Shown piece after piece: positions 1-7,022 of a stretch of DNA of 10,322 nucleotides. Position numbers and translations under genes: made by a program. The stretch's first letter is position 1. Every line of letters starts with the position of its first letter. The notes below the pieces were generated by a model that was given only the letters and a program-made list of their open reading frames with translations, had not been told where the DNA came from and searched no databases. The stretch comes from an uncultured Moraxella sp. (GTDB lineage: Bacteria; Pseudomonadota; Gammaproteobacteria; Pseudomonadales; Moraxellaceae), in the NCBI GenBank assembly GCA_927911235.1, contig CAKMOY010000200.1, positions 1 through 10,322 on the forward strand, written 5' to 3'.

Positions 1-362
1 TTTGGTCTTTGTGGCTAAATACCGCAGAAAAGTATTCACTAAAAGAGATTTTTAGATGATATGCAGGTTATCTTTGAAGAAGTTTGTTCAAAGTTTTGAG
101 GCTGAACTTAGTTGAGTTCGATGGTGAATGCGACCATGTGCATTTATTGGTGGTTTATCCGCCTAAAGTGGCTATTTCTAGTTTGGTGAATAGCTTGAAA
201 GGCGTGTCTAGTCGATTACTCCGTAAGAAAGGGGTATCCGTCCATCAAAGAGCAGTTATGGGGTGGTGCGTTATGGTCGCCTAGTTATTTGCAGGTAGTT
301 GTGGCGGTGCTCCAATTGAGATTGTCCGCCAGTACATTGGACAGCAAAATACACCGCACTAA
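1..362 (+). pseudogene. tnpA: IS200-like transposase TnpA, partial and multiply frameshifted
   Basis: Stitching frames together gives a recognisable IS200-type Y1 transposase: a start-side stretch like LVFVAKYRRKVFTK, then the HUH motif CDHVHLL with its two histidines at 135-137 and 141-143, then LWGGALWSPSY, GSCGGAPIE, and the catalytic tyrosine context VRQYIGQQ (Tyr codon 333-335, YxxxQ form), ending in TAA at 360-362. These enzymes cut and join single-stranded DNA at hairpins in the element ends. Relative to a continuous frame I see about five one-base gains (near 41-44, 49-53, 94-97, position 110 and 231-234) and one loss (288-290). The N-terminus is missing. As read it cannot make a full transposase. 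Part of the damage may be sequence error, because indels are also dense at the other end of the window. Confidence 0.78.
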
Positions 363-367
363 ACAAC

Positions 368-410
368 GGGGGGGGTCCATGCGTTTTTTTTTTTAAGCAT
401 GATTGCTTAA
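368..410. repeat. G8 and T11 tracts with an adjacent perfect hairpin
   Basis: Just after the transposase stop there are eight G (368-375) and eleven T (384-394). A perfect 7-bp inverted repeat follows, TTAAGCA (393-399) and TGCTTAA (404-410) with a TGAT loop. The stretch belongs to the non-coding tail of the insertion element. No gene start lies close enough downstream for the tracts to act as an obvious switch. Confidence 0.6.
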
Positions 411-424
411 GTTTGCCTTATATT

Positions 425-442
425 CACCGCCTGAAGTCGGTG
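425..442 (+). repeat. Right-end hairpin of the IS200/IS605 element
   Basis: CACCG (425-429) pairs with CGGTG (438-442) around an eight-base loop, in the context CACCGCCTGAAGTCGGTGG followed by TTTTACGGC. Subterminal hairpins of this kind are recognised by IS200/IS605 transposases at the right end. The position, about 60 bases beyond the transposase stop, fits. Confidence 0.6.
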
Positions 443-445
443 GTT

Positions 446-619
446 TTACGGCAATGGAGGATAAAAATTGGTAATAAATGAACTGTATAATACGGCTTCA
501 ATTACCCCAAAATTATCTAAACCAAGACGGTCTAGCCACATTAACAACGCCATTGATAATAGATAACTGATAATTAGACAAGTGATAAATGGTTTTAATG
601 AAACGGTTTGATTTTGCAT
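446..619 (-). CDS. Small membrane ORF, probably truncated by the IS element
   Basis: This 57-codon frame starts with ATG at 619, overlapping the stop of the bestrophin gene by one base (TAATG), an arrangement typical of translational coupling. The product begins MQNQTVSLKPFITCLIISYL and has one clear hydrophobic segment (about residues 11-29). After WLDRLGLDNFGVIEAVLYSS it ends in NFYPPLP. The stop codon (446-448) lies inside the IS right end, so the true C-terminus was probably lost when the element inserted. The layout (N-terminal helix, then an EAV-x-SSF-like segment) faintly recalls the DUF3649 family of small, iron-linked membrane proteins, but I would not assign it. The gene is last in the minus-strand cluster. 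Existence as a real truncated gene is moderately likely; function is unknown. Confidence 0.5.
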   Translation of the reverse strand: MQNQTVSLKPFITCLIISYLLSMALLMWLDRLGLDNFGVIEAVLYSSFITNFYPPLP

Positions 620-1542
620 TATTTTCTCAATTCACCACATATTTTGCCGTATTTTGGGCGAATGTCTTTGTCAAACTTTTGCTCACTTAACATTGACAAC
701 TGCGTTTCAATCGTATCACACATCATACACAGTGGCAAATGATTTTCTGACAAACCAAACGGCTGACTAATCTCATCAACAATCTCATTTAACGCCATAA
801 AACAATAACCAATAAACGCCACCACAATCGGCGTAACCCAGCCAATCGTATTACCAAGCCCAAACGGCAACATAAAACAGTACAAATACACCGTCCGATG
901 CAGTAGCACAAAATACGCAAACGGCACAGGCGTATTATAAATGCGTTCGCACCCTGCTTGAATTTGGGCGATTTGCCCGATACTATTGTCTATGCTTTGC
1001 CATTGTAAATCATTGATTTGGTTGTTTTTTTGCCAAACACTTGCCATTTCACCCATTTTTTGCGTTAAAAGCAACGCAGTAAATGGCTTGCCAAAAAGTT
1101 GCGATTGTTGATTTTTATCAAGCAGTCTTTTTAGCGTTTCTTGATTGTCTTCATCACGCAGTTGATGGCGTAAACAGTGCATATGCGTCATCACTAGGCG
1201 GATAAAGGCTTGTTTGTCGGCGAATTCAACATTTGGCAAATTTAATACTTGGCGTGCGATGTTGCGAGTTTGCCAAACCAAACTGCCCCAAAGTTTTCTC
1301 CCTTCCCAAAATCTATCATAAGCAGCGTTATTACAAAAGCCGTGGAAAATCGCCAACGACACGCCAAGCAAGGCAAAAATAGACGGATTGAGCGGAATGG
1401 GATTTTCGGCAATATGCGTTTGGTAATAGTAAATCGCTGACGAGAAAATAAACATTATCGTCTGCGGAATGATTAGGCGTTTAAAATACGAGCCTTGCAT
1501 GATAAACAAAAGTTTAATTGGCTCAATCGATCTTTTAATCAT
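619..1542 (-). CDS. Bestrophin-like chloride channel family protein (YneE type)
   Basis: The 307-residue product matches the bacterial bestrophin / UPF0187 (YneE) family in length and motifs. It has an N-terminal membrane segment near 23-41 and a second near 54-70, leading into NNAAYDRFWEGRKLWG (71-86), the family's most conserved stretch. Later come AGCERIYNTPVPFAY (196-210), the membrane segment LLHRTVYLYCFMLPFGLG, another near 236-252, and EISQPFGLSENHLPL (257-271), equivalent to the E-x-PFG-x-x-x-NDLPL block. Characterised relatives form pentameric ion channels in the inner membrane; which ion this one passes cannot be told. The start at 1542 has only a weak ribosome site. A seven-codon frame (ATG at 1561, MTKSDKK) ends overlapping the start, so a slightly longer N-terminus is possible if a base is missing there. 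It lies 34 bases after the phosphatase and is probably co-transcribed with it. Confidence 0.9.
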   Translation of the reverse strand: MIKRSIEPIKLLFIMQGSYFKRLIIPQTIMFIFSSAIYYYQTHIAENPIPLNPSIFALLGVSLAIFHGFCNNAAYDRFWEGRKLWGSLVWQTRNIARQVLNLPNVEFADKQAFIRLVMTHMHCLRHQLRDEDNQETLKRLLDKNQQSQLFGKPFTALLLTQKMGEMASVWQKNNQINDLQWQSIDNSIGQIAQIQAGCERIYNTPVPFAYFVLLHRTVYLYCFMLPFGLGNTIGWVTPIVVAFIGYCFMALNEIVDEISQPFGLSENHLPLCMMCDTIETQLSMLSEQKFDKDIRPKYGKICGELRK

Positions 1543-1576
1543 TTTTTATCACTTTTTGTCATGTTCTCAAAATATG

Positions 1577-2546
1577 TCAAAAATGCTCAAATTGCACAAA
1601 ATTGTCATTAGATAGCATAGGATTTTCGGTATCAAACTGATAAGCCGTCAGAAACCCATCTCGCCCTGCCGAATAATCCACGCACACCACGCCTGCCGTA
1701 TCGTCCGAACTTTCTGCCAATATCATTGGCGTACCGTTTAACCAATAATGCCCAATAAAAATTGGCTTATGATGACGAAACGCAAAATCCACTATACCGC
1801 TCATAGCATCCATCGGAATGCTCACCAAATCTGACTTGCTCGCCCTTGCAATCTGATGAATCGGCTGATGACTTAAGTTTTTGAGCCACCATTCCACACG
1901 CACATTGTGGCGTTTGTTTTGCTCTTTATCAAAAAAATGCACGCCATCAGGCAATGGCACTTCCACGCCTTTTAACACACGTTCTAATGCATTGTACTCG
2001 TCCGTCCCCTTATAAGACGTAAGTTGTAGCCCATGTTCGGTCATTTGGTTTTTATCGGTTAAAAGCGGTTTTAACACACTCATAGACTTTTCGTCCCAGC
2101 ACGCATGAACAAAACACGCATTATCAAGCTCAAGCCACAACGGTAATTCATACAGACGTTTTAACCAAAATTTGTGCAAATCCGAACCAAAACCCACTTC
2201 GTCCAAAAATTCTTGATGTTGCTTGGTATGCACGTCATTATGCTTGCGTAAATATGCTAAATGTTCTTGATTATTTTCTCGTTTATCAAGTGTGGCAAAC
2301 GCCAACGCATTGTATTCATGATTACCCATGACGGCTAGGGCTTGAGAATTATCAAGCATATTAAACACAATGTTTAGCGTACCTAATTGTTTTGCACCCC
2401 TATCCACAAAATCACCGATAAAAATCGCCTTGTGATTGGGCGGTGCTTGAAAAAAATTTGCCGTTGTCTTGATAACCGAGTTTGTTTAACAAGCCGATAA
2501 GTTTATCCGCCTGTCCGTGAATATCACCAATAATGTCGTAAATCAT
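1577..2546 (-). pseudogene. PPP-family metallophosphatase, one frameshift in A7/T7 tract
   Basis: Read through one frameshift, this gives about 322 residues of a calcineurin-like metallophosphoesterase. Metal-binding motifs appear in order: GDIHG (residues 7-11), GDFVDRG (44-50), GNHE (74-77), a later CFVHACWD and FIGHYWLNG. These ligate two metal ions in this superfamily, whose bacterial members include Ser/Thr phosphatases and Ap4A hydrolase-like enzymes; the substrate here is unknown. The frame breaks at 2450-2456, where seven A (T on the coding strand) stand where six would keep the frame. The downstream open frame alone starts at a GTG inside the GDFVDRG motif and lacks the first metal site, so it is not a sensible independent gene. 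The ATG at 2546 lies 14 bases after the rhomboid stop with TTAGG upstream. Sequence error is as likely as true inactivation. Confidence 0.85.
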
Positions 2547-2560
2547 GTAAAAACCTAAGT

Positions 2561-3165
2561 TTAAAATTTTGGGTGCATTAACGCATTGAAAAAATGTGGC
2601 ACAATGCTTGGCTCAATCACGATTGTAACCAACATACCGACAATACCACCGACCAAATGGGCGGTATGATTGATATTAAACTGATTTTTACCGTCCAAAT
2701 AAATCACATAACCTGTATACAAAATCGCAAACAAAATCGCAGGCATGGGAATAAAAAAGAACCACAAAATACTCCAAGGCTGAAATAACACAAACGCAAA
2801 AATCACCGCAGACACACCGCCTGACGCACCCAAGGACGCAAAATTGCGGTTATTTTTGTATTTGACATAATCAGGAATGGACGACACCACAATCGCAAAC
2901 AAATAAAATAACAAAAAGCCAATCACGCCCAATTTTTGATTATAAAACTTTTGCATACCTTGTCCAAACGAAAACAAAGTAATCATATTAAAAAACAGAT
3001 GAAAACCATCTTTGTGAATAAAACCATGCGTCAAAAATCTGTCCACCTGTCCTTTTTTGATGGCTGGTGGATAAAAATCAGCCTGTCCATCAACTTTGGC
3101 GACTGCCACGCCAACAAGCTCACCGCCACCGTTACCGCTATAATTATCAATGTCATCATAATCAT
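2561..3165 (-). pseudogene. Rhomboid-family intramembrane serine protease, one frameshift
   Basis: With one base restored, the gene codes for about 201 residues of a compact rhomboid protease. The first membrane segment (MTLIIIAVTVAVSLLAWQ, residues 4-21) is in one frame and the rest in another; they join where five A stand at 3073-3077 and six are needed. Diagnostic residues are HLFFNM (His56, Asn60, oxyanion side), GASGG with catalytic Ser115, and AHLVGG with catalytic His170. Rhomboids cleave membrane-protein substrates within the bilayer. The shorter frame beginning at GTG 3109 would lack helix 1. ATG at 3165 is my preferred start; ATGs at 3159 and 3156 follow in the same frame, and none has a strong ribosome site. 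It is the first gene of the minus-strand cluster. Confidence 0.85.
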
Positions 3166-3190
3166 CTACACTTTGTCAAATTGCTTAAAA

Positions 3191-3250
3191 ATTTTGTAAA
3201 AACTGTTGTTAAAAACGTTATTAAAGCTGTTGTTAAAAATTGGGTTTAAA
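3191..3250. repeat. 12-bp periodic imperfect tandem repeat, about five units
   Basis: Five consecutive 12-base units run from 3191 to 3250. The second and fourth (3203-3214, 3227-3238) are identical, and CTGTTGTTAAAAA recurs exactly 24 bases apart (3203-3215, 3227-3239). The others are variants such as ATTTTGTAAAAA and ACGTTATTAAAG. The repeat lies 26 bases upstream of the rhomboid start, in its probable promoter or leader. On the plus strand the period is four codons and reads as a K-x-V-V peptide pattern ending at TAA 3247-3249. Confidence 0.7.
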
Positions 3251-3606
3251 AACGCCTAATATACCGAAAATTTCAAAAAAGGGCGGATTTTTTTAGTATT
3301 TATGTAAATTTGATAAATAATCAATAAAAATCATTAAGTTACAGAAAAATTTGTTGAGTTTTTTGGCAAGTTTTTGGCTTTTTTTAGCAAAAAGATATCT
3401 TTTTTATCGGCAAAAAACTGCCTTTAACTGCTTAAATTTACACAATGATTACGTTTTGGTTACTTTTTATAATTGCGAAAGATATAAATTTAGTTTAATT
3501 TATGCACACATATCAAAACTTTATGACATTTTATTATCAAAGATTTTAAAAAATCTTAACAAACTGTCAAAACCTCCATTTTAACGAAACAAAGTTGGGG
3601 ATTTCC
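3251..3606. promoter_or_regulatory. AT-rich divergent region upstream of the OmpA-family gene
   Basis: This region between the rhomboid cluster and the OmpA-family gene has no convincing gene. It is very AT-rich with many T and A tracts. A TATAAT at 3468-3473 could be a plus-strand -10 box, but the -35 position is poor. A TATATT-like box (3259-3264 on the minus strand) could serve the rhomboid cluster, again without a good -35. The ribosome site for the downstream gene, GGGGA at 3597-3601, is clear. Confidence 0.4.
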
Positions 3607-5115
3607 ATGAACTTAATTGAACATTTAACCCGTACCATAACGCCTATTTTATTAGGCAACCATACGGACACCACTGGCAACTATACATCACTACTTGAAA
3701 AAGTATATGCCATTTTTATCGCACGTTTGGCAGATAACCAATCTTACAGCGTGTTTGGCGATGCCGCCATTGAGAAAGAAGACGTAACTTTCCTTGACCG
3801 CTTGTTACCAAATTCATTGCACCGTAGCAACATGGTACAAGAGCTGTCAAAACACTACAGCGTATCAGAAGACGAAACCCAAACTTTGGTAAGCCGTGCC
3901 GCCCCACTTGTGTTAAATGAATTGCGTGGTTTGTCTGGCACAATGCCACTACCTGCATTTTTGGCAAATAACATCAGCTCAGTTGCAAGCGTTCTACCAA
4001 CATGGGCGTATGCCTTTATTCCAGCTGGCATTTTGACAGCCTTGAACATCAGCCCAGCACAAGCAACGACCAACACAACAGCTCATACAGCAAACACTCG
4101 TGTTGAAGAAAACCTTGTCGCCACACCAAAACCTGAAGAAACCAGCGGTTTGCCAAAATGGTTATTGCCATTAATCGCTTTGTTAATCTTGGGTGGTTTA
4201 GCAGCGATGTTGTTAAAAGGCTGTGGCAAAGACAACGAAGCCCCACGTATCCAAACCAATGAAGCGGTCGTTGCCCCTGCATCAGTTGCTTCTGCGACAC
4301 CTGCGTCATTGTTAGCACCAACTTTAGCATTTGCAACAGGTGCGGACGGTGCATTGACATTGGGCGGTTTGGGAACAGTTGGCGATGAAGGCTTAAAATC
4401 AAAAATCTTAGGTGCATTTACCAATGTATTTGGTACTGATGCCGAAAAAGCCGTTAGCCTAAATGTAGACCCAACTTATGATGTGAACTTCCCAGCTACT
4501 GACAAACTAACTGACGTATTAAACCTTGTTAAAGGCGTACCATCAGCTTCTGTAAAATTTGACGGTAATCACGTGATGGTTGCAACCCCTGATGATGCTG
4601 CAACTACCAAATTGATTGACGGTATCAAAGCCTTACTACCTGATTACAACGTGATGGCAGATTCAGCCATGCCAATGGCGACTGCGTCTGCACCTGCGAC
4701 TGAAGAAGTTGTCATTTCATCAACTGAGCCATCAGTTTACTTTGAAAATGGTCGCTTAAACTTCTACTTTGCCACAGGCAAAGCAGACGTAGCACCACAA
4801 GCTGTTGAAAAAGCCAAAGAAATCCTAGAAGCTGCTAAACAAGGAAAAAAACTAGGCGTAAGTGGTTACACCGATAGCACAGGTAACGCAACTGCCAACG
4901 AAAAACTGTCTAAAGAACGTGCTCAAGCAGTTCAAAAATTCTTGATTGACAATGGCGTGCCAGAAGCTCAATTAGAACTTATCAAACCAAAAAATACCGT
5001 TGGTGCTCAAGGTAAAGAACAAGAAGGTCGCCGTGTAGAAGTTTACATCGTTGACGGCCCTGAAATGATTATCAACACTGAAACTGTTGTCGTACCAGCG
5101 AGTACAACTAACTAA
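3607..5115 (+). CDS. OmpA-family peptidoglycan-binding protein with internal TM helix
   Basis: The product is 502 residues from ATG 3607, which has GGGGA just upstream; a TTG at 3595 in the same frame is less likely. The N-terminal ~130 residues are soluble and helical without a signal peptide, somewhat like DUF937 proteins. A hydrophobic patch (PTWAYAFIPAGILTAL) and a Thr/Ala linker follow, then one strong membrane helix at about 185-204 (WLLPLIALLILGGLAAMLL). Residues ~245-350 (LTLGGLGTVGDEGLKSKI, FG, VDP, LLPDYNV) resemble BON-like units. The C-terminal ~120 residues are an OmpA/MotB domain: YFATGKADV, GYTDSTGNATANEKLSKERA with the Asp and Arg that hold diaminopimelate, and GRRVEVYI. I infer an inner-membrane anchor with the peptidoglycan-binding domain in the periplasm. 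It appears monocistronic, ending before a terminator. Confidence 0.85.
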   Translation: MNLIEHLTRTITPILLGNHTDTTGNYTSLLEKVYAIFIARLADNQSYSVFGDAAIEKEDVTFLDRLLPNSLHRSNMVQELSKHYSVSEDETQTLVSRAAPLVLNELRGLSGTMPLPAFLANNISSVASVLPTWAYAFIPAGILTALNISPAQATTNTTAHTANTRVEENLVATPKPEETSGLPKWLLPLIALLILGGLAAMLLKGCGKDNEAPRIQTNEAVVAPASVASATPASLLAPTLAFATGADGALTLGGLGTVGDEGLKSKILGAFTNVFGTDAEKAVSLNVDPTYDVNFPATDKLTDVLNLVKGVPSASVKFDGNHVMVATPDDAATTKLIDGIKALLPDYNVMADSAMPMATASAPATEEVVISSTEPSVYFENGRLNFYFATGKADVAPQAVEKAKEILEAAKQGKKLGVSGYTDSTGNATANEKLSKERAQAVQKFLIDNGVPEAQLELIKPKNTVGAQGKEQEGRRVEVYIVDGPEMIINTETVVVPASTTN

Positions 5116-5133
5116 TGTAAGCCTTTGGTATAC

Positions 5134-5165
5134 AAAAAATCCTGTCAGTTTGGCAGGATTTTTTT
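5134..5165 (+). terminator. Rho-independent terminator after the OmpA-family gene
   Basis: ATCCTGTC (5139-5146 region) pairs with GGCAGGAT (to 5159) with one G-U pair and a five-base loop. An A run precedes it and a T7 run follows, so it could act in both directions. It begins about 20 bases after the stop codon. Confidence 0.85.
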
Positions 5166-5193
5166 ATGGATATTTTGGGGTTAGACACTCCAA

Positions 5194-5227
5194 TAAAAAA
5201 GCACAAGAAAATCAATTTCTTATGCTT
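5194..5227 (-). terminator. Rho-independent terminator after ffh
   Basis: On the minus strand a 12-bp stem (5227-5216 with 5210-5199, one G-U pair) closes a five-base loop and is followed by a T run at 5198-5194. It lies 26 bases beyond the ffh stop. With the preceding terminator it isolates the two convergent genes. Confidence 0.85.
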
Positions 5228-5253
5228 ATTTACCAATTTTTTAAAATGCTTGT

Positions 5254-6758
5254 TTAGAAACGGGTTTTAAATTTTGGTGTATTCGTTGATGTTGGGGCGG
5301 ACATATTGGCATTCACCGCATTCACATCAATCGCCTCACCCATCACAGGGGCTGGCTGTTGTTGCTGATTGCCACCAAACAATGGTCCGCCACCTTGTCC
5401 GCTCATACCTTTGGTTAAACCTTGTACCGCACGCATCATTTTGCTAATACCTGATGGGTCGGACAACATTTTCATCATTTTGCCATTTGTTTGTGCTGTT
5501 TTAGCAAGGCATTGACATCTTGCACCGTTTTGCCAGAGCCATCAGCGATACGGCGTTTACGGCTTGGGTTAATTTTGTCTGGGTTTTGACGTTCAAATGG
5601 GGTCATAGAATGGATTAACGCTTCCATTTCTTTGACCTTTTCTTCTGGTTTGGCTTCTTGTACCGCTTTTTGAATATCCGCACCACTCATGCCCGGTATT
5701 TTGTCAAGGAAACCTGCCATACCGCCCAAGTTACGCATTTGTTGGAATTGGGTCAATAAATCTTCAAGGTCAAACTCACCGCCTTTTTGGATTTTTTTCG
5801 CCATACGTTCGGCTTTTTCACGGTCAATCTTGCTTTCAACTTCTTCAACCAAAGACAACACATCGCCCATACCCAAAATACGCTGTGCGACACGTTCTGG
5901 GTGAAATGGCTCAAGTGCGTCCAATTTTTCGCCACGACCCAAAAATTTAATCGGTTTGCCTGTAATCGCACGCACCGATAAGGCTGCACCACCACGAGCG
6001 TCACCGTCAGTTTTTGTCAAAATCACGCCAGTCAAAGGCAATGCGTCATTAAAGGCTTTTGCTGTGTTGGCAGCGTCTTGCCCTGTCATTGAGTCCACGA
6101 CAAACAAGGTCTCTGCTGGATTGACGGCGGCGGTCAAGGCTTTGATTTCTTCCATCATGTCGTTGTCAATATGCAAACGACCTGCGGTATCAATAATCAA
6201 CACATCTTGATATTTTAGCTGGGCTTGGGCGATGGCATGTTTGGCGATGTCAATCGGATTTTCATCTGCAGTTGAAGCCACAAAACTTGCCCCAACTTGC
6301 TCGGCAACTTGCTCAAGCTGTTTAATCGCCGCAGGGCGATACACATCTGCTGATACCAGCATGACTTTTTTCTTGTGGCGGTCTTGTAGGTATTTGGCAA
6401 GTTTACCTGTGGTCGTGGTTTTACCTGCCCCTTGCAAGCCTGCCATTAGATAAATCACTGGCGGTTTGCCCGTCATTTCAAGCTGTTGATTTTCGCTACC
6501 CATCATTTCGGTCAGCTCGTCATACACGATTTTGACGAAAGCTTGCCCCGGTTGTAGCTCTTTTAGCACTTCTTGACCCAACGCCTTGTCTTTAATGCGT
6601 GCCACAAAATCACGCACGATTGGCAATGCCACGTCCGCTTCTAACAGTGCCATACGCACTTCACGCAAGGTGTCTTTGATGTTGTCTTCGGTTAATTGTC
6701 CTGTGCCTGCGACATTGCGTAGGCTCGTTGATAAGCGTTCAGTTAAAGTTTCAAACAT
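5254..6758 (-). CDS. ffh: Signal recognition particle GTPase Ffh (C-terminal tail frameshifted)
   Basis: Ffh binds 4.5S RNA and signal sequences and delivers ribosomes to FtsY at the membrane. The N domain starts MFETLTERLS (ATG 6758, AAAGAG ribosome site seven bases upstream; an earlier start at 6821 is unlikely). G-domain motifs are GLQGAGKTTTTGK (107-119), DTAGR (190-194), TKTDGDARGG (248-257) and FLGRGEKLDALEPF. The methionine-rich M domain includes SMTPFERQNPDKINPSRKRR and QDVNALLKQHKQMAK. The frame then stops at 427 residues. One base more in the T4 run at 5478-5481 would continue it as MMKMLSDPSGISKMM and a Gly/Gln/Ala tail to the TAA at 5254-5256, total about 501. The first frame alone (to 5475) holds all catalytic and most signal-binding parts. 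The break is probably an error, since the tail keeps typical Ffh character. Confidence 0.93.
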
Positions 6759-7022
6759 AATATTACTCTTTAAAAAATTTACAATGAAAGTTAAAATCGT
6801 ATCATTTAGCACAAAATACATCAGTTTTTAAAATGCTAAAATCAATAAAAAATGCTAAACTAACACATTATTCACCTATTTTGACAAAAAAATGTCGTCT
6901 TGTTGCTATTTTATGCTAAATTGACAAAAACTGCTAACAAAATACTGACAAAACTACCAATTATTTTGGTAAAATTACTTTCATTCTTAAATTTTTATAA
7001 AATTGGCATTTGGGGAAGTCCT
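6759..7022. promoter_or_regulatory. Divergent ffh / ypjD intergenic region with repeated heptamer
   Basis: The two genes diverge here. TGCTAAA occurs three times on the plus strand (6834-6840, 6853-6859, 6914-6920) and once inverted as TTTAGCA (6805-6811). A perfect -35-like TTGACA lies at 6881-6886 and again at 6921-6926, with CTGACA at 6945-6950, but none has an ideal -10 at the right distance; TAAAAT at 6970-6975 after the last is the best. ffh has a good ribosome site at 6766-6771. Confidence 0.45.

Larger units (their letters stand above)
1..475 (+). mobile_element. IS200/IS605-family element, right part, decayed
   Basis: A transposase reading frame of the single-strand (HUH/Y1) transposase type fills the first 362 bases. 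It is followed by an imperfect palindrome at 425-442, typical of the right end of this family. The left end lies outside the window, and no tnpB accessory gene is visible. The exact right boundary cannot be read because these elements make no target duplications; I place it near 463-475, where sequence that looks like host gene begins on the other strand. The element sits directly against the end of the minus-strand cluster. Confidence 0.72.

Noticed and set aside
1641..1655. A DNA-uptake-like word (GCCGTCAGAA)
   Set aside because: A single copy inside the phosphatase coding sequence that differs from the Neisseria uptake sequence; one occurrence is not evidence.
2450..2456. Programmed frameshifting or phase variation of the phosphatase through the A7 tract
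   Set aside because: Seven A is short for phase variation, no stimulatory structure is obvious, and similar one-base shifts occur in unrelated genes of the window at even shorter runs, so error is simpler.
2936..3249. Plus-strand frames of 87 and 60 codons across the rhomboid start
   Set aside because: The parts overlapping the rhomboid are shadows of it. Only the last 22 codons, which carry the 12-bp repeat, have any independent interest and are listed separately.
3191..3250. A CRISPR array
   Set aside because: The units are 12 bases long, contiguous and imperfect, with no spacers; there are no cas genes.
4049..4424. Two overlapping minus-strand open frames of 113 and 122 codons inside the OmpA-family gene
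   Set aside because: They lie opposite a strong coding frame, have no ribosome sites or recognisable motifs, and are explained by the alanine and threonine codons of the real gene.
6900..7022. An N-terminal extension of the ypjD product from TTG 6900
   Set aside because: No ribosome site there, while GTG 7023 has GGGGA at good spacing and gives the family's normal length.
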